64,000 bases of DNA. It comes from Chrysopilus asiliformis. Lineage: Eukaryota > Arthropoda > Insecta > Diptera > Rhagionidae. Both the position numbers and the translations under genes were made by a program. The notes beneath the pieces are model-generated. The model had not been told where the DNA came from and made no database searches. It was given only the letters and a program-made list of their open reading frames with translations. Positions 12,504-25,904 of the stretch are shown here, piece by piece; the first letter of the stretch is position 1, and each line of letters begins with the position of its first letter. The stretch spans positions 112,751,324 through 112,815,323 of the forward strand of contig OZ035960.1 in assembly GCA_964034945.1 (NCBI GenBank), given 5' to 3'.

Positions 12504-13081
12504 CACTCTCGAAAAAATCCGGTGACAAATTAACTCCGCCTGAAAACATAGCTAAAAGTTTAACACCGTAGCGCGGAGTTATTTTTAAATTTTTATTTTA
12601 CGGAGCTAAATATTCAATTTAACACCGTTTTGACCTAAATTTTAAATGAACTCCGAAAAGGAGTCAAAAATTCACTACAACTCCTTTTAGGAGTTATTTA
12701 ATTGTAAAGGGTGTTCACGTTTAGAAGAGGCTTGCCAATTGGCTTCAACAGCCTATTGGGAAGGCAAATGGTTTACAATTTGAGAGGTCCCGTGTTCGAG
12801 TCCCGGCAGAGACATGCAAGAAAAGTTTTTAACAAGTCAATATTAACTTTGGAAACACGAAAAAAAACTCAAAACATGTCAAATGCTTGCAAAAAAAGAG
12901 AATTTGCGAGGTTTTTTTTGGGCCATCTAATAAGTTGGTTAACACCGAAAAATTGTTAAAAATTAACACCCATAAGGAATTGTTGTGAACTCCCTAGCCC
13001 GGTGCTCGATTTTCTCCAATTGGTGATGGACTCCCTCAAACTCCCTTTCGGTGCGTAATCGACTCCATTTTTTCGAGAGTG
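12504..13081. mobile_element. 578-bp TA-flanked MITE with CACTCTCG termini
   Basis: Flanked by TA at 12502-12503 and 13082-13083. The terminal inverted repeat is CACTCTCGAAAAAAT and its complement. The interior carries repeated words such as AACTCC/GGAGTT and AACACCG, plus a tRNA-derived segment at 12719-12812. There is no transposase frame. The termini resemble those of 16045-16816 (CACTCTAGAAAA). Confidence 0.75.
12719..12812 (+). repeat. tRNA-derived segment (A and B boxes) inside the MITE
   Basis: Contains an A-box-like TTGCCAATTGG, a possible anticodon arm (GCCT, 7-nt loop, AGGC) and a clear T-arm with B box GTGTTCGAGTCC and a nearly complete 5-bp stem. The acceptor stem is not intact and an extra 18 nt lies before the T-arm, so it is not a working tRNA gene. 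It reads as a SINE head or captured tRNA relic that may still hold an internal RNA polymerase III promoter. Confidence 0.5.
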
Positions 13082-13195
13082 TAGAACGACAAACAAAAAT
13101 TCGAGGTATCCAAGATTTTGAGACGTCGAAATTCATAGAGTAAACCTCAATATCTCGAAATATAATTGAAAAAGCATCGATATATTAAGAAACTA

Positions 13196-13525
13196 TAATT
13201 TGGACACGGCTTCGCTCGGCTAAAAGCGTAAGTAGAACAAAACCTAGGAGAACAAAATTCGTTATAAATTAGATAGCATAAAATCGGGCGGTTCGTGCTT
13301 TTCTTAAAAGTTTTTTCTCTTTGGAAAATGGTTTTCAAAAATTAACAAAAAGACAATAAATTCCAGCATTCGGATTCACTTTACCCTCTCCCTGTACTCC
13401 CCCTACCACTCGGTCTACTTTTTGATGGGTTAGAAATGGACTCCCAATGATTATCTATGCCGAATTTCAGGACAATTGGTGCGGGAGTTTTTCCGCGAAA
13501 GAGAAACATAGAAGAAAAAGTAAGC
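13196..13525 (+). repeat. Dispersed RTE-like 3'-tail repeat, truncated copy
   Basis: Shares a long run of phrases with 57035-57575: GGCTAAAAGCG, ACAAAACCTAGGA, AAAATTAACAAAA, ATTCCAGCAT, then CCAATTTCAGG-like and TTTTTCCGCGAAAGAG. It stops where the other copies go on to the CAGACAGACACCAACTTA tail, so it is 3'-truncated. Confidence 0.7.
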
Positions 13526-16042
13526 TTCGGTTTGTTTTAAAAAATCGAAAACATTTACACACACTGTAGGTTAACCTGTTGCAATCGATTTTGATGCCAT
13601 TGGCAGTACGGAAAATTCTGGGCCCCTCTGCGAAGAATTTGAGTGAATGTTAACATGTCGATATGCTAAATGCTCATCACAAATCGGTTTATTGCAGAAA
13701 TAACAAACTTTTCTCGTGCTTCTTCTTCTAGCATTTGGATCAGTTAACGCACCCGCCTACTTGTGCTCCATACAAAACCGATGGGCCACAAGTGTGGCCT
13801 GTCCTTGCAACCACGATGCAAATTATTACCTAACAGGTTAGGGTTAAGCCGATTGATCACCGATCTTCGTGCCACAGGGTCTGCAGGACTCTAGTTATGG
13901 TGTTACCACTTATAAATTTTATCTACAATTGAAACCGGTTATAATCACAGTAATCAAAAATGTTTACGAACTTTTCTTTCGTCTAAACTGGTATCCACGT
14001 TACATACTGGTTATTACCACATATCCACTTTTACGACCTATTTTTGTCCATTTATTTGAGTAGAATTATTCCTGGGAACATTGTATCAAAAAATAGCCCA
14101 TTACGAATTAATCCCGTTATTAAAACGTCGAAAGGTAATCACCATTCCTGGTGAGCTAGAAGTGGCCATCAAAATATCACGAAAAAATTGATCCATTTTT
14201 ATACACGAAATCCTTCCTTCGGGGAAAAAAATCAGGGAATGAAAAAAACAAAAAAAAACCCATTTCAAAGCAGTCGTGGTCAATGGACCGTTAGTTAACT
14301 GTGGTTATGGTCAGATAGAAAAAAAACCCGCTGATTGTGTGTGGAGGGACATTCGCCCCATTTGACCACCGACTCAGGTAATGCCAGACTCTTGTTCTTG
14401 GAAATTTTTCTTCGACTGAAATATCCTTACGGACAGGATATTTTCATTTATAAAGCGCACATCAACTACTGAATAAAAATGGAAATAAACCAGCAGTTTG
14501 TATGTATGTTCTATCAAAATACGCCCAAGGCGGAAATGTTTACGGAATTTCTATTAGGAAAACGGTGTGAGGAGTTACGCCGATGCCAACAAAAGAGCGG
14601 GTGAGGTTATGGAGATACCAAAAACAAAGCGGCTATCCTTATATTTTTTTGGTAACAACATTGAGCAACATGAAAAAGGACCCCCCCAAAAATATGAGAG
14701 GGAAAATCATAACGGGAATTACTTACGCTTTGTATGTATGGTGGGAAATCGTAGTTTGATGGAGCTCCAAGAGGGCGAAAGAATGCTACGCGGGAGACTT
14801 ATGCCGCCTTAATCGAAGAATAACAGAACAATGAAAAACAAAATACTTCCAAATGTTTCCAGGATAAAAAATCGCCGGTCGGCGGCGGCCCAATCAGTAG
14901 AATGAGGATGAAGTTGGCTACGATTAACTGAATTGTTGTCTAAAAGGCACGTGATTGGGGTTGCCACTTTTTGCGTTTTGTAAAAGTGAAATTGTGATTA
15001 TTTCTGATGAAGTACATCCTCAACGTATTCGGAGGTGTCCCAATTAACACAATCGAAGGTAGTGTTTCTAATAGTTTTTTAACTTTAGCTCACACTTGGA
15101 TTTTCTGGGATATTAAGGTCGTAACATATTAAAGTTTTAGAGCATTTTAATTAAAATATTTTGGTAAAAAATATTTCAAATAAATTTATACACACTGTAT
15201 CTCTTTTTCGGATTTTATCTCTTGGTTCAGTTTAGCAATGAAATAGGTTGAGTTGCAGGAATACAAAACATATTCGCATAAATTTGTTTTCAGAATGACG
15301 GAAATAAGACACCTACTCAATGTTTTCAATGCGTACACATTCAAAATGGAAATGCTAATGGTTTCAGTATTCTTTATTTATGCGCACAAACGATTTTTTT
15401 TGTTGCAAATTCATTTTATTATTTGGAATTCTACAAAATCGTAGCGATGAATGTGAGGCTGTAATTTTTTTTTCTAATATAAAAAATATCAGGGAGACAT
15501 AATGCAGTCCAATTTCCAAACGCACCCAACCAACGTTCGCCAATCAAATAAATTTATTTGTAATACTCGTGTTTGAAATGGGACGAATCGGAAATGAAAC
15601 ATTACTCAACTTCCCAAAACTATTTGAAATGTAAATGAAAATGTCGAGGTAAAAGTAATTTTTGTGTTGGTTAAATTTATGAACGTAGATGAAAATTAAA
15701 TGAGAGATTTTTACATTACTTTTGCATATGAAAAAAGGACTATTTTTCCTCGGATTTTGAGCTAAATCCGTTCCTAAAAGTTATACTTAAATTGGAACAA
15801 ATTTGGACGTGCGATGTTCTAACACGGGGAGCAGTGTGACCGAAGTGTCCCCAAAAGCTGTCCTTTTCGACTTTTTTTTTATTCCTTTTTCTATATTCAG
15901 AACTGTTAACTCGGTTTATAAACCTTTTGGACTGCATTATTTTCTGTGGTAATTTTTTCTTAGAAGTGTATCAGCAGTATTGCGGTTTTTCCAAAAAAAA
16001 CATCATTTTAATGCAGTCGCTATAAATTTTGACCTCCGAATG
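13526..16042. other. Unassigned intergenic stretch
   Basis: No gene, tRNA or clear element recognised. Several short open frames (for example 14567-14812 and 15740-15937) have no splice or start support. Base composition varies between AT-rich and moderate with no sharp boundary. Confidence 0.3.
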
Positions 16043-16044
16043 TA

Positions 16045-16816
16045 CACTCTAGAAAATTTTATTGTAATTTTACCCCTATTATCGTAGGAAACCATTTTCC
16101 TACGATAATAGGGGTAAAATTACACCGAGTCGTAATGGCTTAAAAGCTATGCATTTTTACTCATTTTGTGGCGTACAAACGCCTCTTTTACGGGGGAACT
16201 TTAAGCTAAATAAGAAGTAAAAGTACAATACGGGTGTAATTTTACGACATGGATGTTTAAAATTACCACATTTTTGTAGTAATTTTCCTCCTATTTGGTA
16301 GCAAAACCGCGTCTTAAAGGTGTAATTTTACGACATTTTTTGTTTAAAATTACACCGACAATGGTATTTCTCGGCTTATACGGTCTGCAAAAACAAAAAT
16401 ATTATATTATTTTTGCGGATGTTTTCACATCCAAATTTCCCGGGCATGTCTGCCATGTGGCCACACAGGATTTTGGTAGAGTAAAACTCAATTCGAGTAT
16501 TTATACTCCGATTCCACAAACCTTATGCGAATTATAAGGTTAAGGTTAAATTGTCCGTACAATAATGCAAAAATACCCTGCGAGCGTGTTTATACACCAA
16601 AATGAGAGTAAAAATACGAATATTGGTCGAAATTTTACGCAAGGTTTAAAATTACCCTATTTCTAGTGTAAGATTAATGTTTTTTGGGTGATTTTACAAC
16701 TTAAATGGTGTGCGAGCTAAATTCTGATTTTTTTTCGAAATTTTACGACGTTTTTGCAAATTTACCCCGTTTTTACCCCATTTTTCGGTTTAAATTCAAA
16801 TTCATTTTCTACAGTG
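16045..16816 (+). mobile_element. 772-bp TA-flanked MITE with subterminal hairpin (copy 1)
   Basis: Flanked by TA (16043-16044, 16817-16818). The termini are CACTCTAGAAAA and, from the other end, CACTGTAGAAAA. Just inside the left end is a near-perfect hairpin built on TTTTACCCCTATTATCGTAG and its complement. The interior is full of variants of GTAAAATTAC. A 240-nt open frame (16295-16537) is shared with the other copy but has no ATG and no known domain. An inverted copy lies at 55550-56381. Confidence 0.85.
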
Positions 16817-16895
16817 TAGGTTCCCAAAAACCATGAATATTCTTTTCGTGCTTGGAAACTTCAAGATCTATTTTAAGATACCAAAAAATGCTCAG

Positions 16896-16945
16896 ATTGC
16901 GAATAATGGATGAATTACAACTGTTGTAAGATTTTTATTTCCCTC
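16896..16945 (+). repeat. Short SINE-tail-like fragment
   Basis: ATGGATGAATTACAAC followed by TTGTAAG and a T-rich run matches 30923-30957, which lies next to a tRNA-derived head on the opposite strand. It is probably a fragment of the same SINE family. Confidence 0.4.
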
Positions 16946-17316
16946 GACCACAGAACTATATAACATAGAACAACTGTCACCATACAAAGCTCTGCTGAAA
17001 AATGATCCCAAAAGTATTCCCCTTTTTATCGTACTTGAACGCATCCATTGAACTGTATAAGGTCGCAAAATTCAAATTTAGTTTGCCGCGAAATTCAAAT
17101 TTCACAAGTTTGAGACTAACTTTAGGCGCAAACAAATAACTTTAGGCGCCAACACCATTCCGAAAGTCTATTTTCCTTTGACAGCTCACGGTTTAAACGA
17201 GAGGACTATATTTATTTTCATATGGTAATCTTGCTCTTACTTGACTCGTTTTGATTCACTGAAGTGTATTGAAATGGGACCATTTGAGACAGCAAATCGA
17301 GCGATCTAGTATATCT

Positions 17317-17739
17317 ATGCCCTCGACACTCTTTTTGAAAACGACAAGTGCTGTTTTACGACTGTTAGCGCATGAAGAGAGTTTCAAATGTCGTCAGTAT
17401 AATCGGTAAGTTGCAGTAAGCGACATTTTATAACTAATTTCTAGGCCTTACCTGGACGAATTACCGAGTCCAAATGGCGGGACGAAAATCGAAATGATTG
17501 ACCGATTCGACAGTAATCAACCAAGGTATCTATTAGAAACTCAGAATTAAAAAAAGATAGTAAATATTAGAGTTTAGTGTTGCCAAGTGGTAAAATTACT
17601 TTCCCATAGTCAGCGATTTACTTTGTTCAAAACTGAATACTCCTCCACGTCCATTTTCAGCAATGCCGATGCATTTTTACCCACCCACACACTTCCAATG
17701 AAGCCCACGATTTGCAATTCTTGTATTTATCTGGAATAA
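17317..17739 (+). CDS. Possible small three-exon gene, unrecognised product
   Basis: Model: exons 17317-17405, 17445-17525, 17661-17739, giving 82 residues. The junctions are phase-consistent: CG+G makes Arg, AG+C makes Ser. The first donor is GTAAGT and the acceptors are TTTCTAG and CATTTTCAG. Exon 2 is near 50% GC against an AT-rich background and reads DELPSPNGG...KIEMIDRFDS. An AATAAA (17735-17740) overlaps the TAA stop. Points against: the first intron would be only 39 nt, shorter than any intron in the PARG-like gene, there is no recognisable homology, and open frames of this size arise by chance in this composition. The open frame continues upstream of the ATG to a TGA at 17260-17262. 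Confidence 0.25.
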
Positions 17740-20700
17740 AAAACAAAACCTGAACAGCAACAAGACAGACCCACCCGCGTTCCCGTATGGTTAGGTTTTT
17801 CTTGTGAAGTTGGCTGTTCTTCCTTTGCCTGAAATCTCCATCTGCCAACCGTCAATGAACACAACGTCAAGCAGGGGCGGATCGGTCGCGGATAACCAGG
17901 GGTGATTATTACGTGATTCCTACATCACAACAACAATTTGCTTGAGAATCAGGAAAATCAGAATAATAATAATCGGTTAAACAGGGGAAAAGTGTACAAA
18001 AAACCAAGCGAAATTTTAAACATCAGCTGTTTTGCTTTGGAAATCAAGGAGGGATGACGCAACTCTGGATGTCATCGAATAACAAAAACAAAACAAAAAA
18101 ACCCTAGCGATCAGTTTTGAAAAATCCGCCCGATGGCTGGATAACGGACGCGGTGGGTACGACTGTGTGTAACACATGAAAGGCAAAAGCCAATGGCAGC
18201 GGGCAGAGGTTGTCGTGATAAAGCAGCGAATAGATAGCGAAGAATCGCTCGCTACGTGAAGATGAAGTGCTCGCTAACGGTGCGATGTAGGGGAGGTACG
18301 AGTGTGTGGTTTTTGCCCTTCTGCTCTTGCCTTTAATTTCTACGTACTTTCATCTTCCCAGTGAACGTTTTGTGATGTGTTTTTTTTCTGGGGATTTTTT
18401 TCGCCCGTATCTCAGTTAAGTGCAATTTTCTGTTCGGCATGCATCAAGCAAATAACTTTTTCTTCGTGTGTTGTGTTTTTTTACCTTGTCGATTGCTTCT
18501 TCTCCATTTCTGGCGAGCTATGTTTAATTTTGCTTTGACTTGTGGATATTCTGGGAAAATTAATGTTTAGATATGGAAAATCGAAGAATCGGTTAATTTT
18601 GTAAACAAATGAAAAAATGTCAATTCGATTCCATGAAATTGTTTTGCCGATAGGTTCAATTTTTGTTATGTAAAAAAATGTGCTTAGGATTACCTTTTTT
18701 CAGGGTTGATCTTTTGGCGGTGTTTGAGGGTTTTTAATGATCTGGCAGGTTTTTCATTTTTAGAATTTTTGGAAACATTTTTTACTGATTTTTAACACGT
18801 TCGCTGCCAACTACGAGTATACTTGTAGTTTTTACACATAAGAAAATCGGTTTAAACGCATGAAAAAAAGCTCGCCCTCATCTAAAAAAATTGTTATGTT
18901 GATTTCGAAATAACCTCGTACAAAAATCGTTTGCAGGGGTTTTTCCTCCTTTTCCTATATCTCTTTAAACAGTTCTTAACTCTGATTTAAACCCACTAGA
19001 TCTTTGTCTCAGTCAAGAACCCAACTTTTGTACACAAATCGAAACATAGTTAAGGAACCGAGATATTTGGTGGGCTAAAAAGTAGTTCACGAACCGAAAT
19101 GTTCACAAACCGAGGCGTTCAGTTCTGTTGTATTTTTGTGTCTTTTCCGTCATATACCGGCATATATTGGTTGTAACAAAAACCTTTTACAAATGTAGCA
19201 TTTCATTTTCGATTACATTCCACTGCAAAAGCGAGCAGTGGGGTCCAACCTCCATTAGAAAGGCCAAAGCCCGATTTGGGCTACTGCGCCATGGCTAGAC
19301 TGTTACAAAATTGAGTAAGAAGTCTCTTTAAAATTTACATCTTTTAAACTGTTCAATATTTTAGAAAAAATTGTACAAAAATCGGTTTTTTCAATAGCAG
19401 GCAAGGAATTTTTAAATTCTCAGTATTTACTTACAAAACTAACTTACATAACAACAAAAATAAGTTTATTTCAGTTACGCATCATAAATCTATAAATATA
19501 AGTTGTCAAATGCAGATGTAGGAGGAAAAAGATATACTATACTTGTTATATTTTTTTAAATCTTCTTCCATAAATAGAATAAAATGTCTATCAATTGCTC
19601 TTGAATAAGAAATTAAATTTCCGTATTAAGCAGATTTAAACATTTTCCCGAAAATCACTATTTCGCATTTAAAAACATTATTTTTTCCGTCGTAGTTTTT
19701 TTTTCAAGCATAACCTCATTCTTCACCTGCAGAGGTTAATCGCTTTCATTGCACCATAATTGATGCGACCAATTTTTAACATATATTCGTATTGACATAC
19801 TACCTACTAGCTATAGTTGTACTGCTCTTCAAGTGTAAATGAGATAAAAATGATACCGGATGAGAGGGTGGTGACGCAGGTGTGAAGCGAAAAGCAAGAA
19901 GTATACATTATGGTGAATTTTTTCGCTTCTCGGGTCAATGGGTTTCAATTTTCTGGACGATTTTTTCCTTCAATAGCATCACTTTATTTTCACAGCACGG
20001 TCGGCTTTTAGTTTTTTCTCTCTACTCGGATCTCTTTAAATGTTACTGCTTTGGTGCTTTTGTGACTACCTACACGGTCCAGGCCAGATCCATTGTTGAC
20101 GTTTGAGGATGCTGTTCACCTTTTCTTCTGAAAGAAGCGAATAGTGAGCGCCAAATCCGTGGTCACCGATGACGATGCCATTTCTATGGCTTGACTTTTG
20201 TGATACATCGTTGGTCCAGTGTTGGATCTGTGCGAAGAGGGATGAGAGAGGATTTTAAGCTCGCTGTGATAGTGTGATGAAATAATGTTACAAACGTATC
20301 AGTCACGGTGGTACACAATTGCCGCACTTGGGGGCATCTTTAATTGAGTTCAGACCGCGTACTTTCCAGAGAGTACATCGCGTTGGAAGTGCTCCTGCGT
20401 TACCCACACCTAACTTGGGTCCTGTTCCTCTACAAGAAACAAGGAGTGCTGTTCACGTAGCGAAACTGACATTTGAATTGGATTTGTTAAGCTTTCCGGC
20501 TGACTAGCGATAGGATCCAGGCGTCCTTCCAACTCTTCGCCTCACTCCACACCCAATCCAGCTTCCACTTTCATCGTGGGGCCCAACCAGGCAGCGGCGT
20601 CTACTTTGCGTGACTTCGTACTTTGGTGGCTTCCACTTCCCCTCCGAAACCTAACTAAAGCGAGGTACCTACGTGAGAAATGGTCTATGCCTCTGAATCG

Positions 20701-23700
20701 AGACGATTGGATTTTTTCACCTTTGATTTCACACGGCGCGGCGTCGACGTCAATGGGCTTTTTGAATGGTGGATTCCAATTCGGTTCCATGTGATATCAG
20801 CGACATTTAATTTTTCGACTGCGGTATTTTCAGTCGGGAACCACTGGAGAATTTCGTCGTAGTGTTGGGAAAGGTGCTAAAATTGACAGCTCGTTTCGAG
20901 TGGATCAAATTGTAGTACTTAAAGTGATTTCGGTGGATGCTTACAAAACCATTGAATGTTCTATCCCTCCCTCGTTTGAGCATGGGAATCGCTGCGGAAT
21001 TCTTTCGGTATCAATAAAGATACGAATTTGATTGAGACGATGATAGTTCTTTTCACTTCTCGTTTTATATGAAAACGTGACTTGATACGACGTCACCAGA
21101 TCGGAAGAATTTACACGAAATAAAATGACATCTAAATGAATAGCAAGTTGAACACTTTAAGAGTCAATAGTTGTAAATTCGACACTTGGGACAATGTTTT
21201 ACACTTAGGAGAATGTCTAGAAAATTCTTAACCTCCCCGGACCGTAATTTAATAAATTAACGAGTGTGCCAGGAATCAAAAACGAAGGACGTCATCAGTT
21301 AATACTACTTGGTTGTTGATGAATGGCAGCAAAACCGTACAAATGTTGTTAGATCCCGATTCATGGCCCGCGACTTATTATGTAAAATTGTTGATGTAGC
21401 AGTAGATAAAGATTTTTTGTAAAAATTTAATTAAGAAAAGCAGTTTTTTACACAAGAATTTCTCCTTTTTTACTCACTTTCTGCATATTAATTCTATAGG
21501 TACACTGGGATCACTGTGACCCCAAGAAGCAGCAGACGTGATTTGTGAATAGGAACAGACAAAAGGTTAAAAATGAGGCCGGATCTTGCGTTCCGTTAAA
21601 TTTAAAGTAAAAATTTGCTCGACATTTCCGAAAAGCGTACCATCGTACCAAAAAATGATCAACGAGAAAGATTATTAAAAAAAAATTAAGTGGGAAATAC
21701 AATGTTGCTGCCGCCGATTTTAACGTACAGAAAAAACCACCTCGGGTAGGTCCTCCGCGTCGCGAGTTACGGCGTTCACATTAAGATGGCGTCCATGATT
21801 CCACACATTTTCTAAGAACTTTTTTTCAACGTAAGACTCGTTTTTAGCTCAGCAATGCTAAAAGAAATACGTTTATGGCAATCCCGAATGTCTTAATTCA
21901 ATATTAACGTGAAATTTCACTTCCGTCGCATTGACGAAATCACCAGATAATCAACAAAACTCAGCCAGATTCTACCCCGCTGCCATTTTTTATCATGTCC
22001 AAGTTAATTATCCGATCAATCGGTAGGTGGCATTGCTACAGTCATTTTATCCTCATACTTGGAAGTACTTCCCTTTTTGAAGTTTTTGTTAATTTAGTAC
22101 AGAAGCAGCTCCATAAAAGTAACGGAAATCCACTTCAGTGTTGCCTTAAATTTTCTGGACGGAAAAAAAGTAAATATTATTCAGGGTAAAGTCATAAAAT
22201 GTTTACGGCTGCCTTTCGGGGAGAGTAGAAAGGCACGAAAAACACAATCTGGACAGAGAATTTCGTTATTTGCCAAGGGGCATTTTGAGAAACGGCCTAC
22301 ATTCCGACCACATGCCGGGTCAAAATTGGTGGAGGAGAAATCTCCCGCAGAATACATCCTCCCGCTACGATATCAGGTCGGTTGCCGGCCGGGTGAAACA
22401 TCAGACGACACGTTCCGATTTCCGCCCTTTCGTTTGTTTGCTGCCTCCAATTTTATTCCCGAAATTTCGGCGAGGCGCCACAAACCGAAAAACTGCTGGG
22501 GAATGAAGATTTCCGGGGGGAACCCGATGGCATAATGGAGTTCATTCGCGTTTATCTATTTGGCTTTGATGTTTTCATTGCAAATTTCATTTCGCTTTTG
22601 CATTTTTTCTGTTTGTTTTTCCAACACGAACTCGTATATTTTTCTAAAAAGAGTTTTTTTTTGCATTCTATCGATCGAAATAACTGCAGACAATTTTAAT
22701 TTTGATTCTTTTGCCATTTTCATATCAGGTTTATTTTTGAAATTATGCAATATACGATGATTTAATAATAATAATAAAAAAAACTCTTTTTTGCAAATAA
22801 AAATTTCATAGAGAGCCATAGTGCACTGCACCAAAACAACAAAATGTCGACAAACAAACAACAAGCACCGAAAAACGATAACAATTTCAGTCGATCAGGT
22901 TAATTATACTGCAGTCATGCAAAGCAGCTTCCTACATTTTTTTAAAGCCCTTCCCCCGCTAAACGTCCTTCCGTTGACCGTAACGGAATAAATAATGCAA
23001 CTGAAGTTAATTTTTAATTTTCGAAAAATAATTACTCTCAAAAATCACTCATCTACGATGGAAAATTGCCAAGTAATGAATAATTTCGATGGAGGAGTGA
23101 TTAAAGATTTTGGTTTTACTTAAAAACTGTTTTATTGTTGTTTTAAACGATCTTGTTTTGAAAGTATTTAAGATTTTTCTTCGATGTATTATATTATAAT
23201 GGAATGTCATTGTTGCGGCTAATTGAGAGCGAAATCAGTTGACAAAAAATCGATAGAATTATACTAAAAGCTTTTAAAGCTTGAATTATCAAAAATCAAA
23301 GCCGAAAAACTGGCCCATGCTGATAACTTTAGATAAAGAAGTCAAAATACATTCTACTGGCAACACTAAAATCTTCCGAATAACGGGGGACCGCCATTGC
23401 CAATGCATTTAAAACTTAACGAGGTATTTCTGTAGACAAGGTTGCCATCCGTCCTCTTTTCTCTGTACACTTTCCTCTTTTGTGATTATTATAAAAAAAG
23501 TGATGTTTACCTTTCTTTATAAGTCACTATTTTAATATTTATATTTCAAGCGTGGCTAGGGATTTTTTAACATTTAAAACAAGAAAACCAGCAAGCAGTT
23601 TTAAAATCTGTTTAAAGAATAAAGTGCTCCCCATAATATTCGCTCAATAATTTTCACCTCTTTCTTTAAAACTAGCGTGGAAGTGTACCGATCCTTTTTC

Positions 23701-25900
23701 CCTAAATGTGTTACGTGTTTCTTGGACAGCCACAAATAGTCTTGATTTGACCAAAAATACTGTTTTCAGATATAGTAAAAAATATATTTAAAAAAATTTA
23801 TAACAACGCACTCCAAATAAAATAATATTCATTCGACTGAATCATATATCTAAATTGAAATGAAATAAACCCCTTTTCACTTGCCAATCCAAAACCCGCC
23901 ATTTATGGCAACCCTAACAGAGGAAATAGAAACCATTACACCAATTACGGTTCCACCTAACCTAACAAATGACCGAAAACTCTTCTTCCAAATGACATTC
24001 AACTTCAAAAAACATTACGAGTGATTTTTTTTGAGGATTTTTTCTATTTTTGTGCTCACAGTGAAATTAGTAATAAAATGGTTTCCAAATGAATCCGTTC
24101 TGAATGGGGAAAAAAAATTCAAACAGTTAACCATAACTGAAATTGACTTAGGATACAAACATCAACCCCTCGATGGTGTCCTAGCAACGGCACGATCACA
24201 AAAATTTCAATTCGAATCGCTTCATTTTGGTTTGGTTAACAGTTGAGGCACTCCATTCTGATTAAAATCGTCTTCAATCTCCTCGCCATCACATGTCACT
24301 GCCATATGTCATATTCACCATTGATCGTGTATTTTTTTTATATTTATTTTATGTTTTTGACAGTCCGTGTGGTGTCTGCCGAACGATCTTGACTGCGTGG
24401 GTCCTAGGACTTATTCTATAAGAATCGGCATCGCGCCATGAATAGTGGCCTCAGCATTTCTCTTCTCTTCCGATCGCCTTCATCTTGGTTTTGACGGATG
24501 GTGATCATCTGGCGCTGGTGTTTAGATAACGCCACATGCGATGCTAATATTTGAGTTTCTTTATTTTTCATAACGTCAAAATTAATCATATTAGCTGGGT
24601 TTCACGAATTCCAAGAAAATTTGTTCGCCGCCAACAGGTAGCGATCAACCATAATCGGTGGATTTTTTTTTGGAACGTCAAAAATGCACCAGAAAAAAAA
24701 CATTACCCCAGCTGATCATGGAACTTCGGTTAATTTAACCACAATTACCTCTCACTGATCTCGAGAATTTGTGAAAAAAATCCCAATTCTCGGTTTATCA
24801 AAAGATCATTTTCGTCACCGACTTCTTTTATCCATATTTTGACTATACTCGTACAATCGCAAAGTCAACTGTCACTATCGATTGGGGTAATCTAAGAGGC
24901 GTGACGTAAGGTTAATATTTTTTTTTTTGCAATCGGTCGGTCGGTTCGCATGACAATTTCACGATAAGCCGTTCTTATCTTGAATTTTTTATGGCCATAT
25001 GTTTTCATTCTGATTTTACTGGCTTAACCCGCGAAGAGATCTTTGATTTCATTGACGTTTGATAGAAATTTATGCGGGCGCAGCGAATTTAGACACGACA
25101 ATATTTTCATTGTAATTAATCATGGCGAAAAACATGATTCAGTGACAACAAAAGTCCAATATACAAATGTTACGTGTTTCGAGTTTTGAGTGCATCACCA
25201 AGAGGAATGACATATTTGACATGGCGATTGTTAATCATCATCTGTCATTTTAACGTATATTTTTTTGTTTGCTATCACGTTCATTCAAAAATTTGATAGT
25301 GCTATGCGAGTGTAGAAGTTTTTGGAAAAGTCGAAGTTACTATCAGTTTGTTGGATTTCATTTGTCAAACCGAATTTGATAAACTTTCGACGGATAATAG
25401 TTTCATAAGATGTTTTAAAACTACGACACTGTTCAAAATTTGGCACAGAAAATTGACTGGCTTTTTTCGGGAACGGAACTAGCGAGTAAAAATGGAATAA
25501 GGACTAGTTTCATAAAAACTCATTTAATACCAATATTTTTCTTTATTCCACCTAAAAGTCCATTATATTTTTAAAAGGGTTAAAACAACTTTTAAATTAA
25601 CCTGAATTATTTCTGGCTTGGAAATGGACTACAGCACAAGTGCAAAAAATCTGAACATGTTTAGAGCACAATTAAAGCCCCAACCAGATAGAATCCAAAT
25701 AGGTTGTAGGCTTACGGAACTGTTATTATAATTTAACATTTTAAGGGTTCTCGGTTTAGATCGCCGATAAAAATTCTAAGTTTGTACTTTACTAGACATT
25801 TCGGACAGGGTCTCTGCGCTGTTTCGTGGAAATATTTAGCGTCCAGCATTAAGTATTCTTCCTCTGATTCCTTTTTATTGTAGCTTTTCTTTGACAAGTA
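17740..25900. other. Long gene-poor stretch with GC-raised islands
   Basis: Mostly AT-rich. Islands of higher GC occur at about 17850-18360, 20130-20900 and 22260-22530. The 20286-20507 frame (+) and the ATG-started 20542-20790 frame (-, 82 codons) read plausibly but overlap other frames and have no splice partners or homology. A 39-codon ATG frame starts at 23902 (MATLTEEIETITPITVPP), followed by an open frame at 24031-24246 that cannot be joined to it in phase. These could be decayed genes or untranslated first exons. Nothing is recognised with confidence. Confidence 0.3.
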
Positions 25901-25904
25901 TATA

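Noticed and set aside
16295..16537. 80-codon open frame shared with the inverted copy (55883-56131, 82 codons) and partly with the minus frame at 10442-10885
   Set aside because: It has no ATG and no domain, and it is conserved only because the elements are recent copies of each other. The indels between copies do not respect codons throughout.
20542..20794. 82-codon minus frame with ATG and overlapping 72-codon plus frame
   Set aside because: Both strands are open over the same GC-raised bases; no homology or splice support, so neither can be preferred.
23902..24246. ATG frame of 39 codons followed by a second open frame, resembling one gene
   Set aside because: No splice pair joins them in phase (the only GT/AG choice gives an early stop).
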